Assembly: GCA_943192975.1 (NCBI GenBank)
Contig: CALPCJ010000004.1
Span: forward strand, 124,001-188,000
Length of the DNA: 64,000 nt
From: Senimuribacter intestinalis
GTDB taxonomy: Bacteria; Bacillota; Clostridia; Peptostreptococcales; Anaerovoracaceae
Direction of reading: 5' to 3'
Both the position numbers and the translations under genes were made by a program. This document shows, piece by piece, positions 16,957 to 26,017 of this stretch (the stretch's first letter is position 1; each line of letters opens with the position of its first letter). The notes beneath the pieces are model-generated. The model was not told where the DNA came from. It saw only the letters and a list, made by a program, of their open reading frames with translations, and did not search any database.

Positions 16957-17849
16957 AGGGATTAAATGCGCTAGTGTGGCGAAACACAAAGTTGTTTTTT
17001 AAGGATAAGGGAATGTTCTTCACATCGCTGATTACACCGCTGATTTTGCTGGTGCTATTTGTAACGTTTTTGGGCAATGTGTACCGGGATAGTCTGGATG
17101 CGACTGTTGCTGATATTCCTGGAGTTACAGAGCTGGATAGCAGTTTGGTCGAGGGATTTGTTGGCGGCTGGCTTTTTTCCTCCCTTCTAGCGGTTTGCTG
17201 TGTGACTGTGGCTTTTTGTGCTAACATGCTGATGGTACAGGATAAGGTGACGGGTGCAAGGATCGATTTGACCATGGCGCCGGTTGGTCACGGCACTCTT
17301 GCTATGGGATATTATATTTCCACGGCAATCTCTACGCTGATCATATGCGTTGTGGCGCTGGGCGCGTGCCTTGTTTATCTGAGGAGTTTGGGATGGTATT
17401 TGTCAGGGGAAGATGTGCTTTTGACTTGTCTGGATGTGGTGCTGTTGACCATGTTTGGCACGGCGCTTTCGTCAGTGATTAACCACTTTCTTTCAACGCA
17501 GGGTCAGATGTCTGCGGTCGGCACAATCGTCAGTGCAGGATACGGATTTATTTGTGGCGCCTATATGCCGGTTTCTCAGTTTTCAGAAGGCATTCAAAAA
17601 TTTATTTCATTTCTGCCCGGCACTTATGGCACTGCGCTTTTGCACAGCCACCTGATGCGCGGCACTTATGAAGCCATGGAGGAGGTGCTGCCTTCTCAGG
17701 CGGTGGACGGTTTGCGCGGCGCTTTTGACAGTAATCTTGAATTTTGCGGACACGAGGTCACAGAGCCTGCGATGTATCTGGTGCTTGGCGGCGCTGTGGT
17801 GATTCTCATTGGCGTATATGTGGTGCTGGGGAGAGTGCAGAAAGCGTAA
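16953..17849 (+). CDS. ABC-2 type transporter permease
   Basis: A 298-residue membrane protein with an N-terminal helix (LITPLILLVLFVTFLG), a large outer loop, then a group of five helices ending in YLVLGGAVVILIGVYVVLG. It is the partner of the overlapping ATPase. Typical ABC-2 features are the N-terminal amphipathic segment WRNTKLFFKDKGMFF and the second-half pattern GYGFICGAYMPVSQF. Last gene of the LytTR cassette. Confidence 0.92.
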   Translation: MKGLNALVWRNTKLFFKDKGMFFTSLITPLILLVLFVTFLGNVYRDSLDATVADIPGVTELDSSLVEGFVGGWLFSSLLAVCCVTVAFCANMLMVQDKVTGARIDLTMAPVGHGTLAMGYYISTAISTLIICVVALGACLVYLRSLGWYLSGEDVLLTCLDVVLLTMFGTALSSVINHFLSTQGQMSAVGTIVSAGYGFICGAYMPVSQFSEGIQKFISFLPGTYGTALLHSHLMRGTYEAMEEVLPSQAVDGLRGAFDSNLEFCGHEVTEPAMYLVLGGAVVILIGVYVVLGRVQKA

Positions 17850-17902
17850 GCGAAAAGTCTAAAAAGAAGAATATGTTCCAGGAAAATCGCATATAATAAA
17901 AT

Positions 17903-17935
17903 TAACTCTCGAAAATATTGATTTTTTGAGAGTTA
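17903..17935. promoter_or_regulatory. Inverted repeat ahead of the fic gene
   Basis: Perfect arms TAACTCTC (17903-17910) and GAGAGTTA (17928-17935) with A/T-rich inner flanks that can extend the stem. No T tract follows, so it is more likely an operator or mRNA hairpin for the fic gene (start 17979) than a terminator. Confidence 0.45.
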
Positions 17936-17978
17936 GATGATAAAATATAGTGAAAACTATCTGAAAGGACGTATTTTT

Positions 17979-19205
17979 ATGAGTTATAAACTTCTGAGTA
18001 AGGTTTATTATAAAAATAAAGATATTTTTGAGACTGAATTTGCTGCACGAAAAAATCGAGCGGATACGATTTCTCTGGGTTTTCAGATTGGTGACTATGA
18101 GGCCTTTTATGTGAATCACCCGGAATTTGCGTTGCAGATGGCACGCCTTTATAAAAAATTTGCGCAGCTTGAAAAGCTCTGCGCTGTGCTTCCTGGGGTC
18201 GCATATAAGTTTTACGAGAGAAACTGCCTGATCGATGAAATTATCATTACTAACGATATCGAAGGAATAAGAAGTACGCGCAAAGAAATTATCAGCGTCA
18301 TGGAGACAGATGAGCATGCACCCAAGAAAGGACGGTTCGCCGGACTCGTTGAAAAATACATGTTCCTGGAGAATGGGAGTGCACCTTATGAAATTGCCCT
18401 GGAGACGAGTCAGGATGTTCGGAATCTGTATGACGAAATTGTTCTTGCTGAGATTGAGAAGCCAAACTGGCCGGACGGAGAGATTTTCAGAAAAGATTTG
18501 GCGGAAGTTATCTCTGGTACGCAGCAGGTAAAACACAAAGGCGTCTATCCAGAACAGAAAATCATCGAATATATAGATCAGACGCTGGCGCTTTTTAAGC
18601 GGCAGGACATTCTGAACCTTCATAAGGTTGCTATTTTGCATTACATGATTGGCTACGTGCATCCATTTTATGACGGAAACGGAAGATTGAGCAGATTCCT
18701 GAGCAGTTATCTTTTGAAAAAAGAGTTCAACACGCTGACTGCTCTTCGCCTTGCCTACACTATTAAGGAGAACAAAAGCGAGTATTATAAAGCTTTTGAT
18801 ATTTGTAACAATGGGCTGAACAGAGGAGAACTGACCTATTTTCTCATCTATTTTTCTGAAGTTGTAGAAAGGTCAATTGATTCGCTCATAGAGAAGCTGG
18901 AAGAGGGAAGAGATATGCTGAATGCATATAGGAAAGCGCTGAAAATAAAATATGACGGATGTAATGAAAACGAGCGCAGAAGAACCATTGATGTTTTATG
19001 GTTTTTGATACAGAATGCAATCTTTTCCAACGAGCCTTTAGGTAAAAGCCAGCTTGCCGGACTTTTGCGGGTTGGGGTATCTGCTGCGCACTCATATGTT
19101 ATGGATTTGATCAACTCTGGTGTACCTATCGCTATCGAAAAAGAGGGACGCAAGCTGGTTTATAAATTAGAACCTGCGTCACTTTTAGAATTTCTGCGCA
19201 GCTAA
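17979..19205 (+). CDS. Fic-domain protein with N-terminal inhibitory motif
   Basis: A 408-residue protein. The Fic active site is HPFYDGNGRLSR (228-239), the complete HXFX(D/E)GNGRXXR motif that transfers AMP or another nucleotide to target proteins. The self-inhibition motif (S/T)XXXE(G/N) is TNDIEG (91-96), so it is class II, with the inhibitory helix before the Fic fold. The C-terminal part looks like a winged helix (LGKSQLAGLLRVGVSAAHSYV). I choose ATG 17979 because AAAGGA lies about ten bases upstream; an in-frame ATG at 17937 overlaps the inverted repeat. No antitoxin-like small gene is adjacent, in keeping with class II. Confidence 0.93.
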   Translation: MSYKLLSKVYYKNKDIFETEFAARKNRADTISLGFQIGDYEAFYVNHPEFALQMARLYKKFAQLEKLCAVLPGVAYKFYERNCLIDEIIITNDIEGIRSTRKEIISVMETDEHAPKKGRFAGLVEKYMFLENGSAPYEIALETSQDVRNLYDEIVLAEIEKPNWPDGEIFRKDLAEVISGTQQVKHKGVYPEQKIIEYIDQTLALFKRQDILNLHKVAILHYMIGYVHPFYDGNGRLSRFLSSYLLKKEFNTLTALRLAYTIKENKSEYYKAFDICNNGLNRGELTYFLIYFSEVVERSIDSLIEKLEEGRDMLNAYRKALKIKYDGCNENERRRTIDVLWFLIQNAIFSNEPLGKSQLAGLLRVGVSAAHSYVMDLINSGVPIAIEKEGRKLVYKLEPASLLEFLRS

Positions 19206-19213
19206 AGTAATAG

Positions 19214-19247
19214 AAAGGGACTGACTCATCTTGAGCCGGTCCCTTTT
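19214..19247 (+). terminator. Terminator after the fic gene
   Basis: Stem AAAGGGAC (19214-19221) with GTCCCTTTT (19239-19247), ending in T4; nine bases past the fic stop and convergent with the next gene. Confidence 0.8.
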
Positions 19248-19266
19248 AATGTTGTCATTCATATGT

Positions 19267-19947
19267 TTATGCGGCGAGTTCGCCTTCATTTTCGAAGAAG
19301 TAAACAGTAACGATTTTCTTATAAAGACGTTCGTGCTTTTCAAAGTAGAGTTCGATTTCTGTTTCCTCTCCGGAATAATAATCCTCTGGCGCAAGCAGAC
19401 AGGTTACGGTGATCGGATACCAGCCTGTGTCATTGGCATCCTCAATTTCTAGTTCGATATAGTAATCGTCATAAGCTAAGGTTAAATCGTCCTCAGTATT
19501 AATTCCTTTGACATAAATCTTAAAGGACGGATTTTCCGGCGTCAGGTTAAAGTATTCTTTCGATACCCGGATTTCTCCAGCGAAACTGATTTTGCCGGAC
19601 TTAGGGATGCTCATTTTGCTGTTATATTTGGAAGACTTACCGAGTGCTTTAACCTTATAGTAGTAGGTCTTGTTATTATCAACGGTTTTGTCGTTGTAGT
19701 AGGTTCTGGTAGTAGTAGCGATTTTTTTATAAGTGCCGCTCTTGGACGTGGCGCGGTAAACATTGTATTTGACTGCCTTGGTGCGTTTGCTCCATGAAAC
19801 TTTCAGGTAATTGTCGTCTATGTTCTTTACGGTGACGGTAGGCTTGGTGATTGGAGTCTGCTTGGACGTGGCGGCAAAGGACAGTGATGTGGTTGCCATC
19901 ATAACGATTAAAAGCAGTCCAATTAAACGAAATACTTTCTTTTTCAT
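19267..19947 (-). CDS. Secreted protein with a fibronectin type III-like domain
   Basis: A 226-residue protein. Residues 1-25 form a signal peptide (basic MKKKVFR, hydrophobic core, cleavage near SFA-A). Residues 36-105 resemble an FN3 module (LKVSWSKRTKAVKYNVYR, then YYYKVKAL). The rest is an acidic beta-rich region without a recognised family. No LPXTG sorting signal or cell-wall repeat is visible, so it is probably released or held by other means. AAAGGAC lies upstream of the ATG. Function unknown. Confidence 0.82.
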   Translation of the reverse strand: MKKKVFRLIGLLLIVMMATTSLSFAATSKQTPITKPTVTVKNIDDNYLKVSWSKRTKAVKYNVYRATSKSGTYKKIATTTRTYYNDKTVDNNKTYYYKVKALGKSSKYNSKMSIPKSGKISFAGEIRVSKEYFNLTPENPSFKIYVKGINTEDDLTLAYDDYYIELEIEDANDTGWYPITVTCLLAPEDYYSGEETEIELYFEKHERLYKKIVTVYFFENEGELAA

Positions 19948-19974
19948 TGCAATCTTGTCCTTTCTTTAATTTTA

Positions 19975-20493
19975 CATGATTTTCTAAATTTTACCATAGA
20001 CAGGGCGGTTTGTCCAGTAGGAGAAGATAAAAACGGTTAGAAATTTTATGGAAATATGAAATAGTTATCGTTGAAAAATAATGGGTCAAATTGGTTTTTA
20101 TAAAAAAATGTAAAATTTTTTTGAGAAAATATAACCAAAACTACTGGAAACTTCGTCAAGATGTGCTAATCGTATGATTGTAATTTAAAAGGCAAAATCG
20201 TTGTGAGGCGATGCTGGCAAGCATTGGTATTATACGTGCTTTGTAGAAATGCGGCGATTTATTACAAGCAATGCTTATTTATTTGAGGAAATTAGCAACG
20301 TGGAGCTACAGCAAAATGTTTTGATATCAATTTTATTCAGGACGAAGGCATTATTAGAGATATTTTACAGCGCCTGAATTTAGAGATGGAAGAATAAGTA
20401 TCCAGCAAAATTCCTTATTGGAAATAGGCTTCTACTCATGGTATACTAATATCAACGTTAGGTACGTAAATCGCTGAAAAAGAAGATTTCTTC
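19975..20493. other. Long A/T-rich gap with a possible gene fragment
   Basis: About 500 bases between the secreted-protein gene and the sigma-54 regulator. TTGGTT (20091-20096) and AACCAA (20133-20138) make a 48-bp inverted repeat. At 20296-20397 (plus strand) an open stretch reads QRGATAKCFDIN then FIQDEGIIRDILQRLNLE, ending at TAA 20395; it has protein-like character but no start and looks like a leftover C-terminus of an unidentified gene. Otherwise nothing supported. Confidence 0.4.
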
Positions 20494-21911
20494 ATGGGCG
20501 GACTTATTAACAAACTGAATCAAATTATGCAGATTGATAACACCAAATATGATGGTATTCTAATTGTCAATAAGAATGGGATTGTGGAATACAGCACATG
20601 GTTTGGAAGAATGTCTAATTCTGTCATTCCGGAGTGGGAGAGGTCGATTATAGGCGAACACCTGACGGATTTTTATGAAGAATTATCTGAAGAGACAAGC
20701 ACTGTATTGCAGACTCTTAAGACGGGAAAAATGTCCATAGACGAGCCTCAGGTCTTAACGTGGAAGCATTGATGGTACTTCGAGGCAGTACCTATCCGAT
20801 TGTGGAAAATGGCTTGATTGTAGGCGCTGCTAATGTGGCGCAGCTTCTCTATTTGCAGAATTTAAAGACTTCGGAGTATATTAAGCAGAAGCTGTATGTA
20901 ACAGACGATATTATTACGCAGAATAAAAAAATGGAAGAAATCAAGGCGTTGATTTTAGAAGTCAGCAACAGCGATTCTCCGGTGATGATTTACGGGGAAA
21001 CAGGCACCGGGAAAGAGATGATTGCTGAATCAATCCATTCAGAGGGAAAGAGAAGAGCCAAGAATTTCATTGCACAAAACTGTGCAGCGATTCCCCCACA
21101 TCTTTTGGAAAGTATGTTTTTCGGAACGGAAAAGGGCGGCTTTACCGGGGCAGAGTCCAGAGAAGGGCTTTTTGAAATGGCAAGCGGCGGCACACTGTTT
21201 CTTGATGAAATCAATTCCCTCGACTTAGGGATGCAGGCAAAACTTTTGAAAGCAATTGAAGAACAAAAAGTGAGACGAATCGGGGGCAGCAAAGATATTC
21301 CGTTTAATGTGAGGCTGATTTGTGCTACCAACGAGCCTTTGGAAAAACTTTTGAGAGAAAAGCGGATTCGTGAGGACTTGTATTATCGCATTTGCGTTCT
21401 CCAGATTGAAATTCCGCCTTTGCGACAGCGACCAGAGGATATTCTTCTTTTGGCGGAGCATTTTATCGCTTATTATAATGAAAAGATGAATCGGAGCATT
21501 AAGGGTATCAGTTCTTTAACTGAGCAGGTTTTTGTTCAATGGGATTGGCCGGGTACTGTGCGGGAACTGAAAAATATCATTGAAAGTGCGTTCAATATTG
21601 AAAAGAAAGAGCAAATCAGCCTTGAAAGTGTAAATCTTTTATTCAAAAGGACGCAGCTGGTAAAAACGATTAACGGTGATATGCAGGGAAGAACCCCTGC
21701 ATTCATGAATCCCGCTCCTGGAACGCTGGAAATTGAACCGGATATGCGGCTTGATTTAGCGGAGATGCTGGAGACTTACGAGAAAGAAATTATCGAGCGA
21801 GTGATGGAACAGGAGGTGAAGCTGAATGATGTGGCAGCACGCCTTGATATCTCGCCGCAAAAGCTGCAGTATCGCTTAAAAAAGCTGGGCATATCCCATA
21901 AAAAATTTTGA
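20494..21911 (+). pseudogene. Sigma-54-dependent activator (PAS, AAA+, Fis-type HTH), broken by a frameshift
   Basis: Two overlapping frames make one RocR-like enhancer-binding protein. The first (20494-20772) carries the start of a PAS domain; the second (from about 20760 to 21911) carries its end (STYPIVENGLIVGAANV), the AAA+ domain and a C-terminal helix-turn-helix (LNDVAARLDISPQKLQYRL). One base is missing near 20764-20768; adding a G to the GG of ACGTGGAAG would fuse the frames. In the second frame Walker A is GETGTGKE (79-86) and Walker B FLDEI. The sigma-54 contact loop reads GGFTGA rather than the usual GAFTGA. It faces the sigma-54 promoter at 22039, which it would be expected to activate. 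It could be a real mutation, phase variation or a sequence error. Confidence 0.88.
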
Positions 21912-21913
21912 AT

Positions 21914-21933
21914 TTATAAAAATATTTTTATAA
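21914..21933. promoter_or_regulatory. Perfect 20-bp A/T palindrome, possible enhancer site
   Basis: TTATAAAAATATTTTTATAA is perfectly self-complementary and is followed by a second imperfect TATAAA/TTTATA pair (to about 21951). It lies 100-125 bases upstream of the -24/-12 promoter, the right distance for a sigma-54 activator binding site. It also directly follows the regulator stop codon, so a terminator role is possible. Confidence 0.4.
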
Positions 21934-21982
21934 ATAAATATTTTTTTATAGAACATCGCATAAAAAATAAATATGGAAAATC

Positions 21983-22013
21983 AAAAAAACGCTTGAAATT
22001 TAGGCGTTTTTTT
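21983..22013 (+). terminator. Terminator after the sigma-54 activator gene
   Basis: Left arm A7CGC (21983-21992) and right arm GCGT7 (22004-22013) around a loop of eleven bases. Confidence 0.8.
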
Positions 22014-22038
22014 GTTGTGCATTTTTGGAATCCAAAAG

Positions 22039-22053
22039 TGGCATATGATTTGC
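22039..22053 (+). promoter_or_regulatory. Sigma-54 (-24/-12) promoter
   Basis: TGGCAT, five bases, TTGC (22039-22053) matches the sigma-54 consensus TGGCAC-N5-TTGC at all positions but one, with GG and GC at the right 10-base spacing. It lies 30 bases before the ATG of the HMG-CoA-lyase-like gene and downstream of a sigma-54 activator gene. Confidence 0.88.
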
Positions 22054-22082
22054 GATAGATAGAACTGAAAGGAGATGAAGTC

Positions 22083-23063
22083 ATGAAAAAGAGTTTGCCT
22101 AAAAGTGTTGACGTAATTGATGTGACCCTTCGAGACGGATTTCAGCATGAGGAAATATTTGTGCCGACCGAAGCGAAACTTTGGATTGCGGAGCGGCTGA
22201 TGAATGCCGGATTCAAACGGATTGAAATAGGGACGTTCAGTCATATCAAATACGTGCCGCAGTTCAAAGATATTTTGGAGGTTTTGAAAGGGCTTCCTCA
22301 TCGTGATGATGTGGAGTACACGGTTCTTGCGCTGAATACAAAGGCTTGCGAGCGAGTTGCGCAGGCTCTTGAAGAAGGTGTTCAGATAGATAGAGTTCTC
22401 TGCGGACAGCTGGCGACCAGCGAGGCTTATGCCAGAAAGAATATGAACAGAACCCATGAAGAGCTTTTCCTTGAGGCGAAGAAGAACGTAAAATTCCTCC
22501 ATTCTCTGGGAATTAAAAAAGTCTTTGCGAATATCGGAACCATTTTCGGCTGTCCGATTCAGGGAGAAGTCCCTATAGAAAGGGCATATGAATTTGTAGA
22601 CAGAGCCTTTGATATCGGATTTGACGAGATTGAACACTCCGACCCTGACGGCATTGCAGATCCGGAGAGGGTCTATAACTACTTTTCACATGTGATGAAA
22701 GCCTATCCGGATACGTCCATGCATTCTTTCCATGTACACGATGTGAGAGGAATGGGAATGGCGTCCTACTATGCGGCGATGGAAGCAGGCGTTGAAACCT
22801 TTGACTGCACCCTGGGCGGAATCGGCGGTCAGGTAGCAAATATTGTAGACCGTGTGCCGGTGAAAGGGATTGGCTCATATTACTTTGATACAAAGCGTAC
22901 AGGTCTTGTGGAAACATGCGACTTCGTATCTATGTTAAATACAATGGGTATTGAAACAGGGATTGATGAAAAGAAGTGTTGCCAAATTGAGCAGATGGTG
23001 GAGAGAATTCTGGGAAGAACCCTGGACTCCTTTACCGCCTCAATGAAAGAGTTAGGAGAGTAA
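22083..23063 (+). CDS. HMG-CoA lyase-like (DRE-TIM) metallolyase
   Basis: A 326-residue TIM-barrel protein. The DRE-TIM signature is TLRDGFQ (15-21) and the metal-binding HXH is His217/His219 in HSFHVHD. These enzymes split or join acyl-CoA carbon-carbon bonds; 3-hydroxy-3-methylglutaryl-CoA lyase gives acetyl-CoA and acetoacetate. The glycine-rich loop that in true HMG-CoA lyases carries the catalytic cysteine (GGCPYA type) here reads LGGIGGQVANIVDR with no cysteine, so the substrate may differ. The next gene is an HMG-CoA reductase, which strongly favours an HMG-CoA-related reaction. First gene behind the sigma-54 promoter, with AAAGGAG upstream. Confidence 0.82.
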   Translation: MKKSLPKSVDVIDVTLRDGFQHEEIFVPTEAKLWIAERLMNAGFKRIEIGTFSHIKYVPQFKDILEVLKGLPHRDDVEYTVLALNTKACERVAQALEEGVQIDRVLCGQLATSEAYARKNMNRTHEELFLEAKKNVKFLHSLGIKKVFANIGTIFGCPIQGEVPIERAYEFVDRAFDIGFDEIEHSDPDGIADPERVYNYFSHVMKAYPDTSMHSFHVHDVRGMGMASYYAAMEAGVETFDCTLGGIGGQVANIVDRVPVKGIGSYYFDTKRTGLVETCDFVSMLNTMGIETGIDEKKCCQIEQMVERILGRTLDSFTASMKELGE

Positions 23064-23067
23064 AGAA

Positions 23068-24333
23068 ATGAAAACAAGCAGTTATTCAGGATTTTTCAAA
23101 TTATCCGTAGAAGAAAGAATGAAAGAAGTTGCGGAGTTCGCAGCGCTTTCCGCCAAGGAGCAGGAGATTCTTAAGAATGCAGACGCTTTAGATATGGATA
23201 AAGCAGATCATATGGTGGAAAATGTAATCGGAAAATTTGCTTTGCCTATGGGCGTTGGAATCAACTTTGTCATCAACGGTAAGGATGTGGTGATTCCTAT
23301 GGTTACAGAAGAGCCCTCTGTTATTGCAGCCTGCAGTAATGCCGCAAAAATGGCAAGAGGCGCAGGCGGCTTTGTTGCAAGCACTTCTGGAAATATTATG
23401 ATTGCGCAGATTCAAATCCTTGACGTGGCGACGCCTTTTGCTGCAAAGAGCGCTATTTTGGAAAACAAGGAAGAGATTATCAAAATCTGTAATGAAAAGG
23501 ATCCGGTTTTAGTTAAGTTCGGCGGCGGCGCAAAGGATGTAGAGGTTAGAGTCATCGACTCAATCGTAGGACCGATGGTCATTGTACACCTTTTAGTTGA
23601 CACTTTAGATGCAATGGGTGCAAATGCCGTAAATACCATGGCTGAAGCGGTATCTCCATATATTGAAAAATTAACAGGCGGCGTTGCAGAGCTGCGAATT
23701 TTATCCAACCTGGCTGACCACAGAATCGTCAGATCCAGAGCAGTATGGAAGAAAGAAGCTATCGGCGGTGAGGAAGTTGCAGATAAGATTATCAACGCAT
23801 ATGCCTTTGCCGCGGCAGACCCATATAGAGCGGCTACCCACAACAAAGGCATCATGAACGGCATTATTCCGGTAGTAATGGCAACAGGAAACGATACTAG
23901 AGCCATCGAATCAGGTGCCCATTCCTATGCAGCAAGAAATGGAAAATACACTTCTTTGACCACATGGGAGAAAAATGAAAACGGTGATTTGGTTGGTTGT
24001 ATTGAAATGCCAATGGCAGTAGGTCTTGTAGGCGGAGCGACAAAGATTCACCCTGCGGCACAGACAGCTGTAAAAATCTTGGGCGTTAAGACAGCGGCAG
24101 AGCTGGGACAGATTATCGCCTCAGCAGGTCTTGCAAATAATCTGGCTGCGATGAAGGCTCTGGCAACAGAAGGTATTCAGAGAGGCCATATGTCTCTGCA
24201 CGCTAGAAATCTGGCAAATACAGTAGGCGCAAAGGGCGAGATCTTAGAGAAGATCGTAGCGAAAATGGTGACGGAGAAAAACGTCAGATTAGAGTACGCA
24301 CAGGAATTATTTGACCGCTATCAAAAGGCATAA
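23068..24333 (+). CDS. mvaA: Hydroxymethylglutaryl-CoA reductase, class II (degradative type)
   Basis: A 421-residue enzyme interconverting mevalonate and HMG-CoA. Class II markers are ENVIGKFALPMGVG (51-64), the catalytic Glu in TEEPSVIAA (about 81), Lys in HNKGIMNG, Asp in GNDTRAIE and His in GHMSLHARN. Length and sequence match the bacterial NAD-using enzymes rather than the eukaryotic class I. It begins four bases after the lyase gene, with its ribosome-binding site in the lyase stop region. The partnership lyase-reductase mirrors the mvaB/mvaA pair used for growth on mevalonate in pseudomonads, so catabolism is more likely than isoprenoid synthesis; direction is inference. Confidence 0.93.
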   Translation: MKTSSYSGFFKLSVEERMKEVAEFAALSAKEQEILKNADALDMDKADHMVENVIGKFALPMGVGINFVINGKDVVIPMVTEEPSVIAACSNAAKMARGAGGFVASTSGNIMIAQIQILDVATPFAAKSAILENKEEIIKICNEKDPVLVKFGGGAKDVEVRVIDSIVGPMVIVHLLVDTLDAMGANAVNTMAEAVSPYIEKLTGGVAELRILSNLADHRIVRSRAVWKKEAIGGEEVADKIINAYAFAAADPYRAATHNKGIMNGIIPVVMATGNDTRAIESGAHSYAARNGKYTSLTTWEKNENGDLVGCIEMPMAVGLVGGATKIHPAAQTAVKILGVKTAAELGQIIASAGLANNLAAMKALATEGIQRGHMSLHARNLANTVGAKGEILEKIVAKMVTEKNVRLEYAQELFDRYQKA

Positions 24334-24351
24334 TAAAAAGGAGCGAACAAA

Positions 24352-25956
24352 GTGAGTAATCAAGTTTTCATAAACGGTAAGGTATTTACCGCAGATACAA
24401 AGGAGCCTTTTGAAGAATGCTTTGTGGTAGAGGACGGCGTTATTTCATGGATTGGAAAACAGGAGGACTTGCCGGAAACAGGATATCCCGTTACGGATTT
24501 AGGCGGGAAGCGGGTGATACCGGGCCTAGTGGACAGCCATATGCACCCCGTCATTTTGGCGGACTGTGCCGCTAAAATTTCCTGTCTGCCTCCAAAGGTA
24601 CATTCTATAGAAGAGCTTACGGAGGTTATCAGAGAGAAAAGCAGCGATAGCAAACCAAATCAATGGATTCAGGGCTGGGGCTATGACGAAGAAAAATTTG
24701 CAGAGCACCGCAGCCCAAACAGATGGGATTTGGACAAAGCGACGACAGAATATCCTGTGGAGCTGCTTCGTTCCTGCTCCCATATTCGCAGTGTGAACAG
24801 TAAAGCGCTGGAACTTGCCGGAATTACAAAGGATACACCTGACCCGCCGGGCGGGGAAATCGACAGAGATGAAAACGGCGAGCCTACAGGCATTTTAAAA
24901 GAAAATGCAAGACATCTGGTTGGGGAGATTTTGCCGGAAAAATCCAAAGAGCAGGTCATCGAAAGTCTTGTTTCTTTGGGAGAACTACTGCTTTCACAGG
25001 GCATTGTAGCTGTGACGGATATGGGAAATCTGGACTCTGTGGACTATTTTGAGTACTATGAGGAAGCCGCAAAGAGAGGCTTTAAGCAAGATGTAGCCAT
25101 GTATTATATTTGGGATTTAATTCGTAAAAATCCTGAGTTTAAATGGAGCGAGGAAATTGCAGAGCCAAAGCGGCAAATCCGCAAAGCCGGAATCAAATTG
25201 ATCGGTGATGGAAGCGTAGGCGGCAGGACTGCCTGGATGGATAGACCTTATTTGGGCAGCGATACGGAGTACGGCATTTCAGTCTGCAGCGATGAGGAAG
25301 TAGAAAGTGCGATAGCCTTTTGTAAGAAGAATCATTGCCAGCTTTCGGTACACACGATGGGAAAACGTGCCATCGACCGTATGACTGAAATTGCATGCAG
25401 AGAGGGTCAGTGGCTTTCAGATAAGCCGTCTATAAGGCTGGAACATATCACTGATCCGTCAGAGCAGGCCATCGACAGGGCGGCGAGGGAAAACATCGCA
25501 TTTTCCACCCAAAGTATTTTCATGTATGCGGAGATTGAAAGCTATCGGAACAATCTGGGAATGGAGTGGATAAAGGAAACTTATCCGATTAAGCATTTGC
25601 TTGCCCGTGGGGTTAAAGTAGCCTTGTCCACAGACGCACCGGCCACATCCTGGGCAGAACCGTCAAATCCGTTTCCAAACATAAAATGTGCAGTAACAAG
25701 AACTGCCTATGACGGAACGGACTGCGGCAGAGAAAACTGCATAGATGTAGAAACTGCTCTTCGCATGTATACCAAAGAGGGTGCGGAGATTGCAGGTTTT
25801 AGAAATCTGGGACAGCTGACCGCCGGCTATCGTGCCAGCTTTGCAGTTATATCTGAGGATATTTTTACAATAGATCCACAACGCATCGATGAAATCGTTG
25901 TAGAAAAAACCTATTTAGACGGTGATTGTGTATATGATAAAATGAAAAAACAATAG
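24352..25956 (+). CDS. YtcJ-like amidohydrolase (Amidohydrolase_3)
   Basis: A 534-residue metal-dependent hydrolase starting at GTG 24352 behind AAAAAGGAG. The N-terminal metal site is VDSHMHP, a metal-Lys/His region follows in the middle (GDGSVGGRTAWM, SVHTMGKRAID), and the C-terminal Asp is in LSTDAPATSW. The family hydrolyses amides or N-formyl compounds; substrates are diverse. As third gene of the sigma-54 operon it may release an acid or amine that feeds the CoA-dependent enzymes. The substrate is unknown. Confidence 0.9.
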   Translation: MSNQVFINGKVFTADTKEPFEECFVVEDGVISWIGKQEDLPETGYPVTDLGGKRVIPGLVDSHMHPVILADCAAKISCLPPKVHSIEELTEVIREKSSDSKPNQWIQGWGYDEEKFAEHRSPNRWDLDKATTEYPVELLRSCSHIRSVNSKALELAGITKDTPDPPGGEIDRDENGEPTGILKENARHLVGEILPEKSKEQVIESLVSLGELLLSQGIVAVTDMGNLDSVDYFEYYEEAAKRGFKQDVAMYYIWDLIRKNPEFKWSEEIAEPKRQIRKAGIKLIGDGSVGGRTAWMDRPYLGSDTEYGISVCSDEEVESAIAFCKKNHCQLSVHTMGKRAIDRMTEIACREGQWLSDKPSIRLEHITDPSEQAIDRAARENIAFSTQSIFMYAEIESYRNNLGMEWIKETYPIKHLLARGVKVALSTDAPATSWAEPSNPFPNIKCAVTRTAYDGTDCGRENCIDVETALRMYTKEGAEIAGFRNLGQLTAGYRASFAVISEDIFTIDPQRIDEIVVEKTYLDGDCVYDKMKKQ

Positions 25957-26017
25957 ATATAAGGATCGAGATTTAAATTTACAGGATATATTTTTTGATA
26001 CATAGAAAGGATTTACT

